A stretch of 64,000 bases of DNA, taken from positions 11,919,057 through 11,983,056 of the forward strand of contig NC_058143.1 of the NCBI RefSeq assembly GCF_011075055.1. Reading direction: 5' to 3'. Below the pieces are notes generated by a model that saw nothing but the letters and a program-made list of their open reading frames with translations, had not been told where the DNA came from and searched no databases. A program made the translations under genes and the position numbers. Positions 1-12,723 of the stretch are shown here, one piece after another; positions within the stretch are counted from its first letter, which is position 1; every line of letters begins with the position of its first letter. Source of the DNA: Mangifera indica. Its lineage: Eukaryota > Streptophyta > Magnoliopsida > Sapindales > Anacardiaceae.

Positions 1-2090
1 TTTATCCTTGCCACCATTTTTGTGGATTGTTTTTATCTTTGCCCCATCCTTATATTGACTTATATTGGGAAATCCCCTCTTCATACAAGATAGAAACCCT
101 ATTTTTAGGGTCAAGATATTATCCCTAACCAAATTAATCTTTAAGATGAAAATGACATCTTTCCATGACCCATTAAGTATTGTTAGTAAAATTATTTGAT
201 TTTTACGATAGACACATTAAAAAGTATAGATATGAGTGTGGTAGTGATTATATGTGAAATATTACATTGTTAATTATACATCTCCTCTTTTCTCAATTTC
301 AAGTCTGATTTGATGACAAGTGATAGTAGTGATTATACTAAAAGTATAGATATGAGTATCAATGATGCATAATCCTATGTTTTAGAAAAAAAACTATAAT
401 ATTTGAAATTTAGGGTTTTAATGAAATTTGTAGGGGCTTTTAGTAACTTATTCCAATTAGATTAATAACTAACCAAAAGCTAATATCCCTAAAATCATAT
501 CCCATTGGACATGAAATATTATATTGTTGATTATTTTTAACTGGCTAAATGACTATTTCCTACCCAAGGTTTGATGAAATGATACATCTCCATTTTATGA
601 AGTTTGAAAAAATCAATTTTTTGCCCATTTGTTGAATTCGTTAAAGATTCTATTAAATTTTTTCCAAAATTGTTGAAAAGACAAGAAAGCCCTCAAGTTG
701 AGTAATGTTTTACCCCAAAGTTTTATTTAATAATTTTTGTATCCTAATTTATATTAATTTCAATTGAAATGAAAAAATTTGCAAGTATAGATAGGGGTAT
801 TAGCAATGTAAAATCGTTTGTTTGGGGTTTGAACATAATTTTTATAATATTAGGGTTGTTAAATAATTTGTTGGGGATTTTGGAAATTCAAAAAGTTTAG
901 GGGTGCTTTTGAAATTTTAAAATATCAATATGTCTTTAGTAGTTTCATATGACAATTATACCATTAAAGAACTTAACAAAACATAAAATATTAGAGGTGT
1001 AAATGTCATATCACAACTATTACGATTATACTTATATTTTCAAAATATATAAGGGTGGATATGGTAGTTTCAAAGTAAGATATAAAAATATCTATATGCC
1101 CTAGGTAAGATTAAAAAAATGACATTTACACACTCAAAATATTGTTCATAATTCAGTCCAATATGGATACAAACATAACATTTTAAACCTTTGGTGACAA
1201 AATAAAATTTAATTACACCCATATTATAATATTTAGATAAAATGATATATAAATAATTTTTAACTATAAAACTAACGGTTGACTTTAATAAATAGATTGG
1301 GAGCAACTTGAGTCATGCCTTCATGAGGCCCTTAGCAGGTAGCCTGTGTGCTTTTGTGGGTTGATGCTCCATATTATATTTTTTATTATTTATTGGGTCG
1401 GATCAGTCCACGGGTTGTAGCCTAAGGCCCTTAACATGACTCGTAATTTTGTGACCATGCCCTTGTGGGCCATGCCAAAAAAAGAGGCTTTAAACCGAGC
1501 TTATCTAGTTTCAAATTTAGTAATTATCAATTATTTTTGTCAAAAATATAAGTTATCATCTAATAGAGAAGTTTAATACATTCAATAGTTTGGATTGAAG
1601 AATCTACACACAATATAAATGATATTAATCACAAGACAATAATCATGTATTGTCTTCATGATAAAATATGTGTCAGTGTCAAATGTTATTCTTCGATAGA
1701 TGCCCATATCATCGGATACTAATTTGTTCGACCAATATAGGTGAACATTGTTCCAACAATGTTCTAGGTGTTGGAGCTTATGGTTTAGGATATAATTTTT
1801 TATTCTTCTATAATAATATTGTCATCAATGTTAGATATTATTAATTAATAAATGCTCCAATCAATTTTGACCAATATCGTTTTAATGTTTTGTTAGGTGT
1901 TGGAGTAGCTTCCAAATGGTTATTTTAACAATTAGTTTAAAACCAAAACAAAATCATAATATAAAGTTGGATCAAATCAATTACTCTGCTATAGAGCTCT
2001 ACCATATTTTATAGTGGATTATCACCAGCAAATCATTTCCCAAAAATGCATCTTAGATTACTTACCATAACCATATCACTATAACTCTCC

Positions 2091-2097
2091 TATAAAT
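2091..2097 (+). promoter_or_regulatory. TATA box of short-ORF module, copy A
   Basis: TATAAAT in the context CTCCTATAAATTGAAGCCC. The same box and the following GAAGCCCTATG are kept at 6138 and 11852. It lies 124 bases before the inner ATG of the short ORF, a normal distance for a short plant leader. Function is inferred from position only. Confidence 0.5.
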
Positions 2098-2220
2098 TGA
2101 AGCCCTATGTTGCCTATCAACATCCAAACAATTACAATTTCATTTTTCTTCAAAATCTTTGGATCTTTAGTTTCCATCTGCTCCAAGAAGTCCATTCTCA
2201 AGTCAATTCCAATAAGAGTA

Positions 2221-2361
2221 ATGAAGAAACTTACCAAAAGTTTCATCATAGTCAGATTAGTAACTCACCAGAAGCCAGCGACCATCAAAATCATATGGCG
2301 TCAATATTTTACCTTTTTAGGATTGGCGAGCAAAGCAAATCGAGTGGTCAAAAAGTGTTAA
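2221..2361 (+). CDS. Short ORF copy A, 46 codons, unknown
   Basis: The ORF begins MKKLTKSF and ends ANRVVKKC. It is basic and I do not recognise a family. An upstream in-frame ATG at 2107 would extend it to 84 codons, but copy B has a 1-base deletion in that extension, so only the inner ATG is common. Copy B (6254-6394) has exactly the same length and 32 of 46 identical residues, including MKKLTKSFI and THQKPAT. The ORF sits between a TATA box at 2091 and an AATAAAA signal at 2536. Replacement differences outnumber silent ones between A and B, so protein-level selection is not shown. It could be a real peptide gene, a non-coding transcript or a transposon remnant. Confidence 0.35.
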   Translation: MKKLTKSFIIVRLVTHQKPATIKIIWRQYFTFLGLASKANRVVKKC

Positions 2362-2535
2362 GTAACTTCTGGAGGAAAAGAAGATCAATGGAATGACATG
2401 ACAATGAACCCAACTTCTTAATCGAGTTGACCTTCATACCAATTATAGGGACATCGAAAAATTATAATGTATCGAGTTAAAGTAGCTAGTTGAATAATGT
2501 TAACTGTTGTATTGAATTCTCGATTTTTTATTTTC

Positions 2536-2542
2536 AATAAAA
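2536..2542 (+). terminator. Putative poly(A) signal, copy A
   Basis: AATAAAA lies about 175 bases past the short ORF stop and is followed by T-rich sequence. The equivalent signal is present at 6539 in copy B and 12295 in copy C. Confidence 0.35.
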
Positions 2543-3280
2543 CATTAATTTTTTTTTTCAATAAAACATTAATTTTTTTAAGATTTTTTCATGAATTTTC
2601 AAAAAAAATATGTGTTTACAAGGAATCTTTCCTCTATAAAAATTATCCTAAAGTTCAAATTCATAAATATGGCTCTCATTTTTATGTGAAAATTATGATT
2701 AATATTATTATTTGTTTTTAGGTATATACAAAGAATTCCTTATAAATTGATGCAACAATTTGTTATAATTGACATATCATCTATCATAATGGTTTAGTTT
2801 ATTTTTAATTTAAATTCAATCGATCGCATTAAAACCTAATCAAACTGTCTTGCAAGTTCAATAAATATATTTTTAATATATATACAATTTTAAATATGTA
2901 ATAATAATGTCATCGATTGGACTAAACAACCTACAAGTCAACTTTTTGATTGGATCAAGACCTAATATGAATTTGAAAACATTGATTATATTGTCTAACC
3001 ATAAATGATATGCTACATAATGTTTTTAAGGGTATAAATTAAAAGAATAATATCACATTTAAAAATTATCAAAGAAACTTATATGTTTAATTTTGATTTG
3101 ATGATTTAAAATTTTGGATAAAATTAACTGATCAAAAAATGATTATTTAATATATAAGGTTACATGTAAATTTGTAAAGAATAATTTCTTTTAAAATTTC
3201 ACATTATTTATCATTTATTTTCATATTGAAATCCAAATAATTTATTAGTAATTTTTTGATTTAAATGGTAAATTAATGAA

Positions 3281-3480
3281 TACTATGCTATTTAAATTTT
3301 AAAAAATAAGTTTTAAGGTAATGTGGTAATGAATTTAATGCAAATCTTAAGAAGGTAAGAAAAATATGGCACACAAATTATACTATGCTATTTAAATTTT
3401 TAAAAATAAGTTTTAAGGTAATGTGGTAATGAATTTAATGCAAATCTTAAGAAGGTAAGAAAAATCTGGCACACAAATTA
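3281..3480. repeat. Perfectly adjacent 100-bp direct duplication
   Basis: Positions 3281-3380 and 3381-3480 both begin TACTATGCTATTTAAATTTT and end GGCACACAAATTA. I see about two differences between them. It is a recent local tandem duplication in non-coding DNA. Confidence 0.9.
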
Positions 3481-4189
3481 TAGTCTTAATGACATACTAT
3501 TTGTAAGGTAATATTTTTATACACTTACTTGATGATATAAAGACTACGAATATATGATACCAAATATACAGATGACAATGGAGAGGGAAGGGGTGGCAAT
3601 AACTATTCTCATCTTTGTCTCCATAAGTTGGACACATCTTCGTTTTAGTTACAAGAATTACGAACAATCCCTATTCCCTATCCTTTAAAGAATAATTTTT
3701 TCCTTGTCCTCTCCCCTTACCTTACCCCAATCGTCCTCTCCATTAAATAATTAAAAGTGCAATGAATACTTTTGAAAATTATATTTTAGAAATAAGTACA
3801 AGGAGACAAGGGTACGAGATGGGGATAAGGATATATTTACCCTTGCCACCACCTTCGAGGATTATTTTTATCTTTGTCCTCATCCTTATTCTTATTTATG
3901 TTAAGAAATTCCCTCTCTATACAAGATAAGAACCCTATTTTTAGGGTCAAGTTATTATCCCTAGCCAAATCAATCTTTAAGATGAAAATGGCATGTTTCC
4001 ACCTTCCATTAAGTATTGTTAGTGAAATTATTTGATTTGTAAGATAGACACATTAAAAAGATAATTTCATAACTTTATATATATATATATATTAAAAATT
4101 AATCATATTTTAAGGTCAAACTTGATTTTCACCCATATTTTTTCTAGAAAATTAAATTTTAAAATCTAAAATAGTCATCGACGATGACT

Positions 4190-4445
4190 AGAATAGTGCA
4201 TTTACATCAAAATTGACTATTTTGAGATAATTTCAATTTAAATCGTATTGGTCATGTCAATGTGATCTTAGTAGAAATTGCACCAAAATGATGCAAATTC
4301 AATAAAAAGTGCACCGATTTGGTATAATTTCAACATAATTGCATCATTCTAGTGTGATTTTGATGAAGTTTCATTGGAATGGTGCAATTTCTATGGAATT
4401 GCATGGTTCTAGTGTGATTCCAATGCAATTATGATATAATTATAA
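4190..4445. repeat. Degenerate short tandem repeats (GCACCATT/GTGATTT type)
   Basis: A run of roughly 25-35-base modules built from variants of AATTGCACCATTCCAGTG and GTGATTTTGATGAAATT. The same modules recur at 14820-15130 and 15360-15560. Spacing is irregular, so this is not a CRISPR array. No function is recognised. Confidence 0.55.
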
Positions 4446-6137
4446 TCCTAATTTCAATTGTAATCATTGCGATTACAAATTTAAGATTGATTGGACTTAA
4501 AGTTAGGATTTTTTTGTTTAGTTAAAGCTAGGGTTTAAATGATAAATTTTAAAGTTGATTGGATAAAATGTAATTTGTTTGTTATTTAGGGCTTAAAGGA
4601 TGGCAGCTTGTCGTTATATTGGTTGACCAATAGTGGTTCTCCTTTTTGTACTGATTTGGAAGACAGTTCGGTAACTACAATATTTGTTTGTCCCCCTACA
4701 CTCCAGCCATTTTGTAACGCAATCGAATTTTGTGTATAGTCTTTTTAAATTCAACGCCAAAAGACTATTGTCTAACAAGGTTCTTGAAATGATAATTTCC
4801 ATAATTAAGTTTCAAAAAGCTAGATTCCTACCTTATAAGTTTTAAAATGTCGAATTCTCATCCATTATCAACTTTTGTTAGTGAATTTCATTAAGTGAAA
4901 GAGTAAGAAAGTTATTTTGCATAGATTATTTTATTTTATTTTATTTTTCCTTTTTCAAAACTATGCATGTTTAAGGAGGGTGAATTATAATTTTTGAAGA
5001 AATTTTAGGGTTATTAAAACTCAAAAAAAGTGTGGGGTTTTTTAAATTTTAATATTTCAATATGCACTTTAAGAGTTTAAAAAATACTAGTTATAACACC
5101 AAAGAATTAAACAAAATGTAATATTTTAGAGTCGATTAGAGTTTTGATATTTTATAAGGATTTAAGTGATAAACTTTTAAATTGATAATGATATATTTGC
5201 AATTTGACAATTATATTAAGTTTTAATGGTAATTTTGTGATTTCAATAAAGCTGAAACAATTAATTTTTGGAAAATCAAACAAAATTCTCTAATAAAAAT
5301 GGGTGTTGGGTGGAAATCTGACATTTTAAAACTGAAAGAGTAAAATATTGTACTTTCATCAAACATTGGGTGGGAAATAGACATTTAATCAGTTTTGTGT
5401 GAATTCATATACTTCTCTACCTCATCCTTTGAAGACACACATCCTGGATCGGTCTATAGGTCATAGCCTAAGGCTCTTGACATGACTTGTAATTTTACTA
5501 CAGTGTCCTCATGGGCTGTACCCAAAAAGGGGACTATAGACTAGCATGGTCTAGTTACAAATTTAGTAATTATTAATTATTTCTATCAAAAAATGAAATT
5601 ATCATCTAATAGAGAAGTTTAATATATTGAATAGTATGAATACAAAGAATCTATGTATAATATGAATGACATTAATCATAAGATAATAATCATGTATCAT
5701 TTTCACGATAAAATTTGTGTCAATGTCAAATTTCCTCTTCTAACAAATGTTGATATCGCTGAATACTAGTTTGTCTAACCAATTTAAGCAAACATTGTTC
5801 TAACGATGTATTAGGTGTTGGAGCTCATAGTTTAGGATCCAATTTTTCATTCTCCAACGCCAATATTATCATTAGTGTTGGATATTCTTAACTAATAAAT
5901 GTTCTAATCAATGTTGATCGACATTATTTTAATGTTATGTTAGGTGTTAGAGTAGATTCCAAAAAGTTACTTTAACAATTATTTTAAAACCAAAATCGAA
6001 TAATAATATAAAGTTGGATCAAATCAACCACTTTGTTATGGAGTTCTACCATATCTTATGGCAAGATATTGTTGGCAAATCATTTCCCAAAAATGCATCT
6101 TGCATTACTTACCACAACCATATCACTCAGTTCTTCT

Positions 6138-6144
6138 TATAAAT
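6138..6144 (+). promoter_or_regulatory. TATA box of short-ORF module, copy B
   Basis: TATAAAT followed by TGAAGCCCTATGTTGC, as in copies A and C, despite strong divergence of the surroundings. Confidence 0.45.
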
Positions 6145-6253
6145 TGAAGCCCTATGTTGCTATCAACATCTAAACAATTACAATTTCTTTTTTCTTCAAG
6201 ATGTCTTTGTCTTCTTGAATGAGTCATTTCTCAAACAAATTCCAGTGAAAATA

Positions 6254-6394
6254 ATGAAGAAACTTACAAAAAGTTTCATCACAGTCAGATTAGCAACTCA
6301 TCAAAAGCCAGCAACCGTTAAAATCACATGGCAACAATATTTTATGGTGCTAGGAATAGCGAGTAGAGCAAATCAATTAGTGAACAGGCATTGA
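6254..6394 (+). CDS. Short ORF copy B, 46 codons, unknown
   Basis: The ORF begins MKKLTKSF and ends ANQLVNRH. It has the same length as copy A, with stop codons at the same aligned position (TGA here, TAA in A). Most replacements are conservative (I/V, K/R, L/I), but replacements outnumber silent changes, so relaxed selection is as likely as function. The upstream extension of copy A is out of frame here because of a 1-base deletion near 6158. A TATA box lies at 6138 and AATAAAAA at 6539. The family is unknown. Confidence 0.35.
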   Translation: MKKLTKSFITVRLATHQKPATVKITWQQYFMVLGIASRANQLVNRH

Positions 6395-6538
6395 GTAACT
6401 TCGGAAGAAGAAGACCATCATTCGTGATGACCATTGATCCAACTGTAGGAACGCCGACAAGTTAAAATAATGTAACAAATTAAAGTCGCTAGCTGAATAA
6501 TGTTGAATGTTATATTGAATTCACAATCTTTAATCTTG

Positions 6539-6546
6539 AATAAAAA
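6539..6546 (+). terminator. Putative poly(A) signal, copy B
   Basis: AATAAAAA, about 145 bases after the short ORF stop, at the same place in the module as in copies A and C. Confidence 0.3.
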
Positions 6547-7144
6547 CATTTTTTTTTTGCGTCATTGAAGACAATTTCTTCTTGAATTTTCGGAAAAAAT
6601 CAGTGTTTGTCTAGAAGTTCAACCTCATAATATATATATATGTAATTTTAATTATGTAATAATAACATCATTGATTGGATTAAACAACCTATAGATAAAA
6701 AATAATGTGCTATATAATGTTATTAAGGGTATAAATTAAAAGAATAATATTAAACTCTAAAAATTTTAGACAAACTTATGTGTTTCAATTTGATTTGAAG
6801 ATTTAAAATTAGTGATAATATTAACTGATTAAAAAATGATTTGTCTAATATGTAAGGTTACATGTAAGTTTGTAAGGAACAATTTGTTTAAAACTTTCAC
6901 ATTATTTATCATTTATTTTCCTATTGAAATCCAAATAATTTATTTACATGGTACATTAATAGATACTATGTTGTTTCCATTTAAAAAAAAGTTCTAAGGA
7001 AATATGGAAATGAATTTAATGCAAATTTTAAATAGGTAGTAAAAATCTGAAACACAAATTACAATCTTAAGAATGTATTACTTATATGGTAATATTCGTG
7101 TACACTTATCTTACTTTATGATGAGAAGGAAAATATGATGCCAA

Positions 7145-7700
7145 ATGCAGAGATGAAAATGGAGAGGGAAGGCGTGGTGATGACTATTCTCATTCTCGTC
7201 TCTGTAAGGTGGGACATATCTTTGTTTTTGTTATGAGGATTACGAAGCATCCCTATTCTTTATCTGTTAAGGAATAATTTTCTCTTTATCCTCTCCCCTT
7301 AGTCACCCCCTCATTGTCCCTTCCACTAAAAGTGCAATGAATATTTTCAAAAATTATATTTTAGAAATAAGTACGGGGAGACGAGGGTACAAGATGGGAA
7401 TGGGGATATATTTATCCTCGACACTAATTTTGGGGATTGTTTTGGTCTTTATTGCCATCCTCATTCCTTCTTATTTCAAGAAATCCCTTCCCCATACAAG
7501 ATGAGAACCCTATTTCCAGGATCAAGTTACCATCCCTAGCCAAATTAATCTTTAAGTTGAACAAGACGTATTTCCACCTTCCATTAAGCATTGTTAGTGA
7601 AATTATTTGATTTTTAGATAGATACATTAAAGGGATGCCATAATGGGGTTCTATTAAATAATCAAGAAGATATATGATGACCAAATTATTTTTACAATTT
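7145..7700. repeat. Opening block of a third tandem unit
   Basis: The roughly 490-bp block with GAGAGGGAAGG, CGAGGGTAC and CCATTAAGCATTGTTAGTG matches 3565-4060 and 14222-14720. Similarity stops near 7700, where a different sequence begins, so this unit is interrupted or recombined. Confidence 0.6.
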
Positions 7701-9530
7701 GAGGGTCTTTCCTGTGGAAGTTTTTAGTCCTTATTGTAATTAATTGTATTTATATGAGCAACTGCGTATATAAATTACATTTCACTTCATAGAAGGAGCT
7801 GGAATTGTAAAGATCCAGCCGTGGTGATTCTTCAATGCGTGTAAATTTTTCTTATGTATATATTTTAAATTTGTGCAATTCTTATGTTTGTTATGATCTA
7901 TACTGTTCATGTGATATTTCTTATCACAAACTGATATACACAATTCAAAGTCTTGAGCTAAATAGACTATGATAGCAATTATTAGATTTGAGAAGGCTTG
8001 TGTTAGTTTGCTACGGACCTGTGAGAAGAAAAAATGAATTAGGAGAATAGATGAGACATAAGGTTTTTACATGATTCGGCTTGATCACCGGAACGTCTAT
8101 ATCCAGGTGTTGTCACTGGTCTGGGTGTAGTATAAGAGTAGTAGAAGTTAGTTGACAAATCTCTAACTTATCTTAGCTTTTCCTCTCACACACCCATGGG
8201 GTACGATTCTGACTCTTATCAGTTTTTAATCGTTGCTGTTACTATTGTAGTCTATTTTGCATAAGAATTTGAATTGTGTATATCAATTAATAATGAAAAT
8301 CACATCAAGACATTCGATTAAGCGTTGTTATGAATAAAAATTAATGATGTGCTCCTTTTATTCCTTTTCTTATAAACAAAATCTTTTAAGCAGGTGAAAA
8401 AGATAAGCCGAGTTTTCGAGTTGGTAAATGGAGAGATGTCTTATCTGGTGTAAAGCAGTACCAATCTTACAAGTCTTCAACAGCATCTGAAAGTTGTGCT
8501 CAGGAAACTATGATTGTATGATGCACTTTTACAGATTGGGAAAGAATAAGTATATTTTCATGCTTCCGATATCTGCAGCAGCTTAATGTTCAAACAGACA
8601 GTGTTGAATATTTGTATCCCACTCCACGTACAGAATGTGTACATGTTACTGAAACCTTTGGAGAATTTTTTGAGAGTGGATTGTAAGACAGCATAATTGA
8701 AGGGCTTCTTATACGTGAACATTTTACTACCTGGTAACCCACTGGATCATGTTTTCTTTTTGAATTCAATTTATTAATTTGTGAATAAAACGACAGTAGT
8801 TAAATTTATACAAGTTTGAAGATTTAACATTATATTTGCGGGCAAGCAAGCTCTTTAAGCTAGGATTCGTGCCCAACCCAGTGTGAAGAAGGGTTAACTT
8901 TAGTTCGGTTTGAATTTGGAATGTCAAGTTTGGGTTTGGATTTAAGTTTATTTGAATGGTGAACAATGCAATTGGGAAAAAGAAGAAAAGTCATCACAGA
9001 ATAAGATTGTAATATCCTGGTTAGTCCATCACAATTTTGCTTTAATTTGTGCGATCCGGAATGCATATTGGTGGTTGCTATTTAATCAATGTTCTCTTAT
9101 CTTTACATGCTCACAATCTCTCCAATACACTGTCAATGTGGCATTTGCCAACCAACAGGGATGTTACATTCATCCCCTTTTAAGACTCAACATTATTGTT
9201 AAGATTTGTCCAACCATTATTCAAAAAAACAATGGACATGCATAGTGATTATGATTCTATTTGTAACAACACACTCCATTAGTCTAGGTCATTATCAAAA
9301 TATTTTCTGCTTTTGACATACAGTTTATGATAACTTTATTTTTCAGTTTTGCAATTCAAAACACACTTTAATGACTTAAAAATATATAAATTATTTAATC
9401 AGTATTCTCTTATTATCGCGAAGTTATGTGGGATTTGAAATGCCCATGTGCATAACCAATTTTTCTTTTGTATTTTGTTGATATGAGATTTGTCTAGGAA
9501 TAAAACATATTTTGAAAGGATATTGTTGGA
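7701..9530. other. Non-repeat stretch with LTR-like motif and an exon-like fragment
   Basis: This stretch separates two parts of the tandem repeat region. At 8060-8130 a sequence of the type TTTTTACATGATTCGGCTTG resembles a motif frequent in plant LTRs (low confidence). At 8395-8520 there is a coding-like stretch, listed separately. From 8730 to 9530 I see no supported gene; the ORFs there are short and unlike known proteins. Confidence 0.35.
8395..8520 (+). pseudogene. Possible exon fragment of an unknown gene
   Basis: One frame reads without a stop for about 40 codons with protein-like composition, including FRVGKWRDVLSGVKQYQSYK and ending in TGA near 8520. A polypyrimidine-rich AAATCTTTTAAGCAG acceptor-like site stands at its left edge. 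About 90 bases further on, another frame reads YPTPRTECVHVTETFGEFFE and then stops. I do not recognise the family. Most likely a captured or duplicated exon pair of a host gene. Confidence 0.25.
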
Positions 9531-9790
9531 CAAACTTATCCCCAAAAATGCATCCACAAATTGCATTATCTACAATAAGTATTTTGAGATAAGGACATGT
9601 CACTCCATTGTGACAAGAAATTGAAGTTGCATCTAGTAAATTATAAACAAGAAGAAATTTTTTTTCTTGAGTTTTATAGAGCTTTGCTCTCCATCTTCTC
9701 TAAGTAATCCATTTTCTTTTTTACAGTTCTTGTAAGAGCAATAATAAAAATGAGTTTAATCACAATCGGATGAGTAAATTACATTTTTTT
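9531..9790 (+). repeat. Degenerate fourth copy of the short-ORF module
   Basis: CCCCAAAAATGCATCC at 9540, a GAAATTGAAGTTGCA leader-like stretch, CTCCATCTTCTCTAAG and a final ATGAGTTTAATCACAATCGGATGAG line up with the modules at 2040, 6080 and 11800. The TATA box and most of the ORF are lost. Confidence 0.45.
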
Positions 9791-11851
9791 ATCCAATGTT
9801 TGACCTAAAAACACTCTTCCATCCCTAGTAAGTGTAAATAACATTTTTTCATTAAAATCAAACTCTCTAAATGAAAAAAGAAAACATTAGAAAGTAAAAT
9901 TCCCACTTTAACTCTATTGTTTTATTTGTCAAAACTATCATATGAACTCAAAAGAACAAAAATTAAAAATAAACAATATCTAAATTACATAAGAAACCAT
10001 ATTTCCTTTTTCTTTTTATCCTTATCCCCTTTTTCCTCTCTTCTGAATTTCAAATCGAGTATGATGACAAGTGATAGTAGTAATTATACTAAAAGTATAG
10101 ATATGAATGTCAATGATGTATAGTTGTATGTTTTAGAAAAAAACTATAATATTTGAAATTTTTAGGGTTTTAATAACATTTGTAAGGGTTTTTAGCAACC
10201 TGTTCCAATTAGATTAATAACTAACCAGAAGCCAATATCACTAAAATCACATCCTGGCGTACATGAAATATTATATTGTTGATTATTTTCATATGGTTAA
10301 ATGACTATGTCCTACCCAAGATTTGATGAAATGATATATTTCCACCCTTAAAGTTTGAAAAAAACCAACTTTTTACCCATTTGTTGAATTCGTTAAAGAA
10401 TCAATAATTTTTTTCTAAAATTGTTAAAAAACAAAAAAGGCCTCGAGTAATGTTTTACCCTAAAATTTTATTTAATAATTTTTGCATCCTAATTTATTTT
10501 AATTTCGATTGAAATGAAAAAAATTGCAAGTATAGATGGGGATATTAACAATGTAAAATCGTATGTTTAGGGGTCGAATATAATTTTAATAACATTAGGG
10601 GTGTTAAAAATTATTTAGGGGATTTTTGGAAATTCAAAAAGTTCAGGGGTGCTTTTGTAATTTTTAAAGCATCAATATGCCTTTAGTAGTTTCAAATGAC
10701 AATTATACTCATAAAGAACTTCACAAAACATAAAATATTAAAGGTGTAAATGTCATATCACAACTATTAGGGTTATCCTTATATTTTCAAAATATATAGG
10801 GGTGAATATGACAATTTTGAAGTAAGATAGGAAAAATATCCATTTGCTTCTAGAAAGTTTTAAAAAATGACATGTACACCTTCAAAATAGTGTTCACAAT
10901 TTAGTCCAATATGGATATAATCGTAACATTTTAAACCTTTGGTGACAAAATAAAAGTTAATTACACCCATATTATAATATTTAGATAAGATGATATAAAT
11001 AATCTTTGACTATAAAACTAACGGCTGACTCTGATAGATAGACGGGGAATAACTTGAGTTGTGCCTTTGTGAGGCCCTTAGCAGGTCCACCCATGTGTTT
11101 TTATGGGTTGACCCTCCATATTATATTTTTTGATAAACTGTTAATTATTTTTTATATATCTGGTCAGATCAATCCATGGGTTGTAGCCTTTGACATGGCT
11201 CGTAATTTTGCGACCATGCCCTCACGGGCCATGCCAAAAAAAGAGGCTCTAAACTGACTTGATCTGGTTTCAATTTTAGTAATTATCAATTATTTCTATC
11301 AAAAACAAAAAATTATCATCTAATAGAGAAGTTTAATACATTCAATAGCAAGGATACGAAGAATCTACACACAGTATAAATGACATTAATCACAAGATAA
11401 TAATCATATATTGTCTTTAGGGTAAAATTTGTGTCAGTGTCAAATATCATTCTTCGATAGATGTTCATATCGTCAGATACTAATTTGTTCGATCAATTTA
11501 GGTGAGCATTGTTCCAACAATGTTCTAGGTGTTGCAGCTTATGATTTAGGATATAATTTTGTATTCTTCAACAATAATATTATCATCAATGTCAGATTTT
11601 ATTAATTAATAAATGCTCCAATCAATTTTGACCAACATTGTTTTAATGTTACGTCAGGTGTTAAAGTAGCTTCCAAATGGTTATTTCAACAATTAGTTTA
11701 GAACCAAAATAGAATCATAATATAAAGTTAAATCAAATCAACTATTCTGCCATGGAGTTCTACCATATTTTATGGTGGATTATCACCAACAAATCATTTC
11801 CCAAAAATGCATCTTGGATTACTTACCATAACCATATCACTCTAACTCTCC

Positions 11852-11858
11852 TATAAAT
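11852..11858 (+). promoter_or_regulatory. TATA box of short-ORF module, copy C
   Basis: TATAAAT followed by TGAAGCCCTATGTTGCC, identical in arrangement to copy A. Confidence 0.45.
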
Positions 11859-11981
11859 TGAAGCCCTATGTTGCCCATCAATATCCAAACAATTACAATT
11901 TCATTTTTCTTTAAGATCTATGGAGCTTTAGTCTCCATCTTCTCCAAGAAGTCCATTCTCAAGTCAATTTTAGTGAGAGTG

Positions 11982-12065
11982 ATGAAGAAACTTACCAAAA
12001 GTTTCATGATAGTCAGATTAGTAACCCACCAGAAGCCAACGACCATCAAAATCATATGGCGTTAA
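11982..12065 (+). pseudogene. Short ORF copy C, truncated
   Basis: Begins MKKLTKSFMIVRLVTHQKP like copy A, but a point change turns the CAA codon after IIWR into TAA, leaving 27 codons. A 1-base deletion further down (near 12090) would also shift the frame. With the upstream in-frame ATG at 11868 the reading frame is 65 codons. A poly(A)-like AATAAAAC follows at 12295. Confidence 0.45.
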
Positions 12066-12604
12066 TATTTTACCTTTTTAAGATTGGCAGCAAAGCAAAT
12101 CGAGTGGTCAAAAAGTGTTGAGTAACTTATGGCGAAGAAGAAGATCAATGGATGACTTGACAATGAACTCAACTTCTTAATCAAGTTGACCTTTGTTCCA
12201 ATTATAGGGACACCGAAAAGTTATAATATATCGAGTTAAAGTAGCTAGTTGAATGATGTTGATTGTTGTATTGAATTCTTGATTTTTAATTTTGAATAAA
12301 ACATTAATTTTTTTCAGATAGTTTTTCATGACTTTTCAGAAAAATCTGCATTTACAAAGAATTTTTCCACATTGAAAAATTATCTTGAAGTTCAAATTCA
12401 TAAATATGGCTCTCATTCTTACGTGAAAATTATGATTAATATTATTATTTGTTTTTAGGTATACACAAAGAATTCCTTATAAATTGATGCAACAATTTGT
12501 TATAATTGACATACCATCTATCATAATGGTTTAGTTTATTTTTGATTCAAATTCAGTTGATCGCATTAAAACCCGATCAATCTGCCTTGCAAGTTCAATA
12601 AATA

Positions 12605-12723
<119 letters not shown>

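Larger units (their letters stand above)
1..3564. repeat. Tandem repeat unit 1 (left part cut by window edge)
   Basis: AT-rich, non-coding unit that recurs, diverged, further right. Landmarks in order are: a block ending near 230 with CCATTAAGTATTGTTAGT; a segment at 280-1060 related to 10010-10830 and 35260-36050; a block at 1309-1510 containing GGGCCATGCC, related to 5440-5560 and 11050-11270; the TATA/short-ORF module at 2025-2560; and an AT-rich tail. The next unit starts at about 3565, where the opening block (GAGAGGGAAGGGG) returns. Apart from the short ORF I see no gene. The unit may be a transposon or satellite-like duplication; its family is not recognised. Confidence 0.6.
3565..7144. 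repeat. Tandem repeat unit 2, about 3.58 kb
   Basis: Begins with the block containing GAGAGGGAAGGGGTGG and ends where that block returns (7145). It carries the GGGCTGTACC-type block at 5440-5560, the short-ORF module copy B at 6060-6560 and an AT-rich tail. Relative to unit 1 it has an extra segment at 4190-4445 made of short degenerate repeats. No gene other than the short ORF is seen. Confidence 0.6.

Noticed and set aside
22..600. Possible RNA gene or coding region at the left edge
   Set aside because: Only AT-rich repeat sequence related to later units; no promoter or tRNA boxes.
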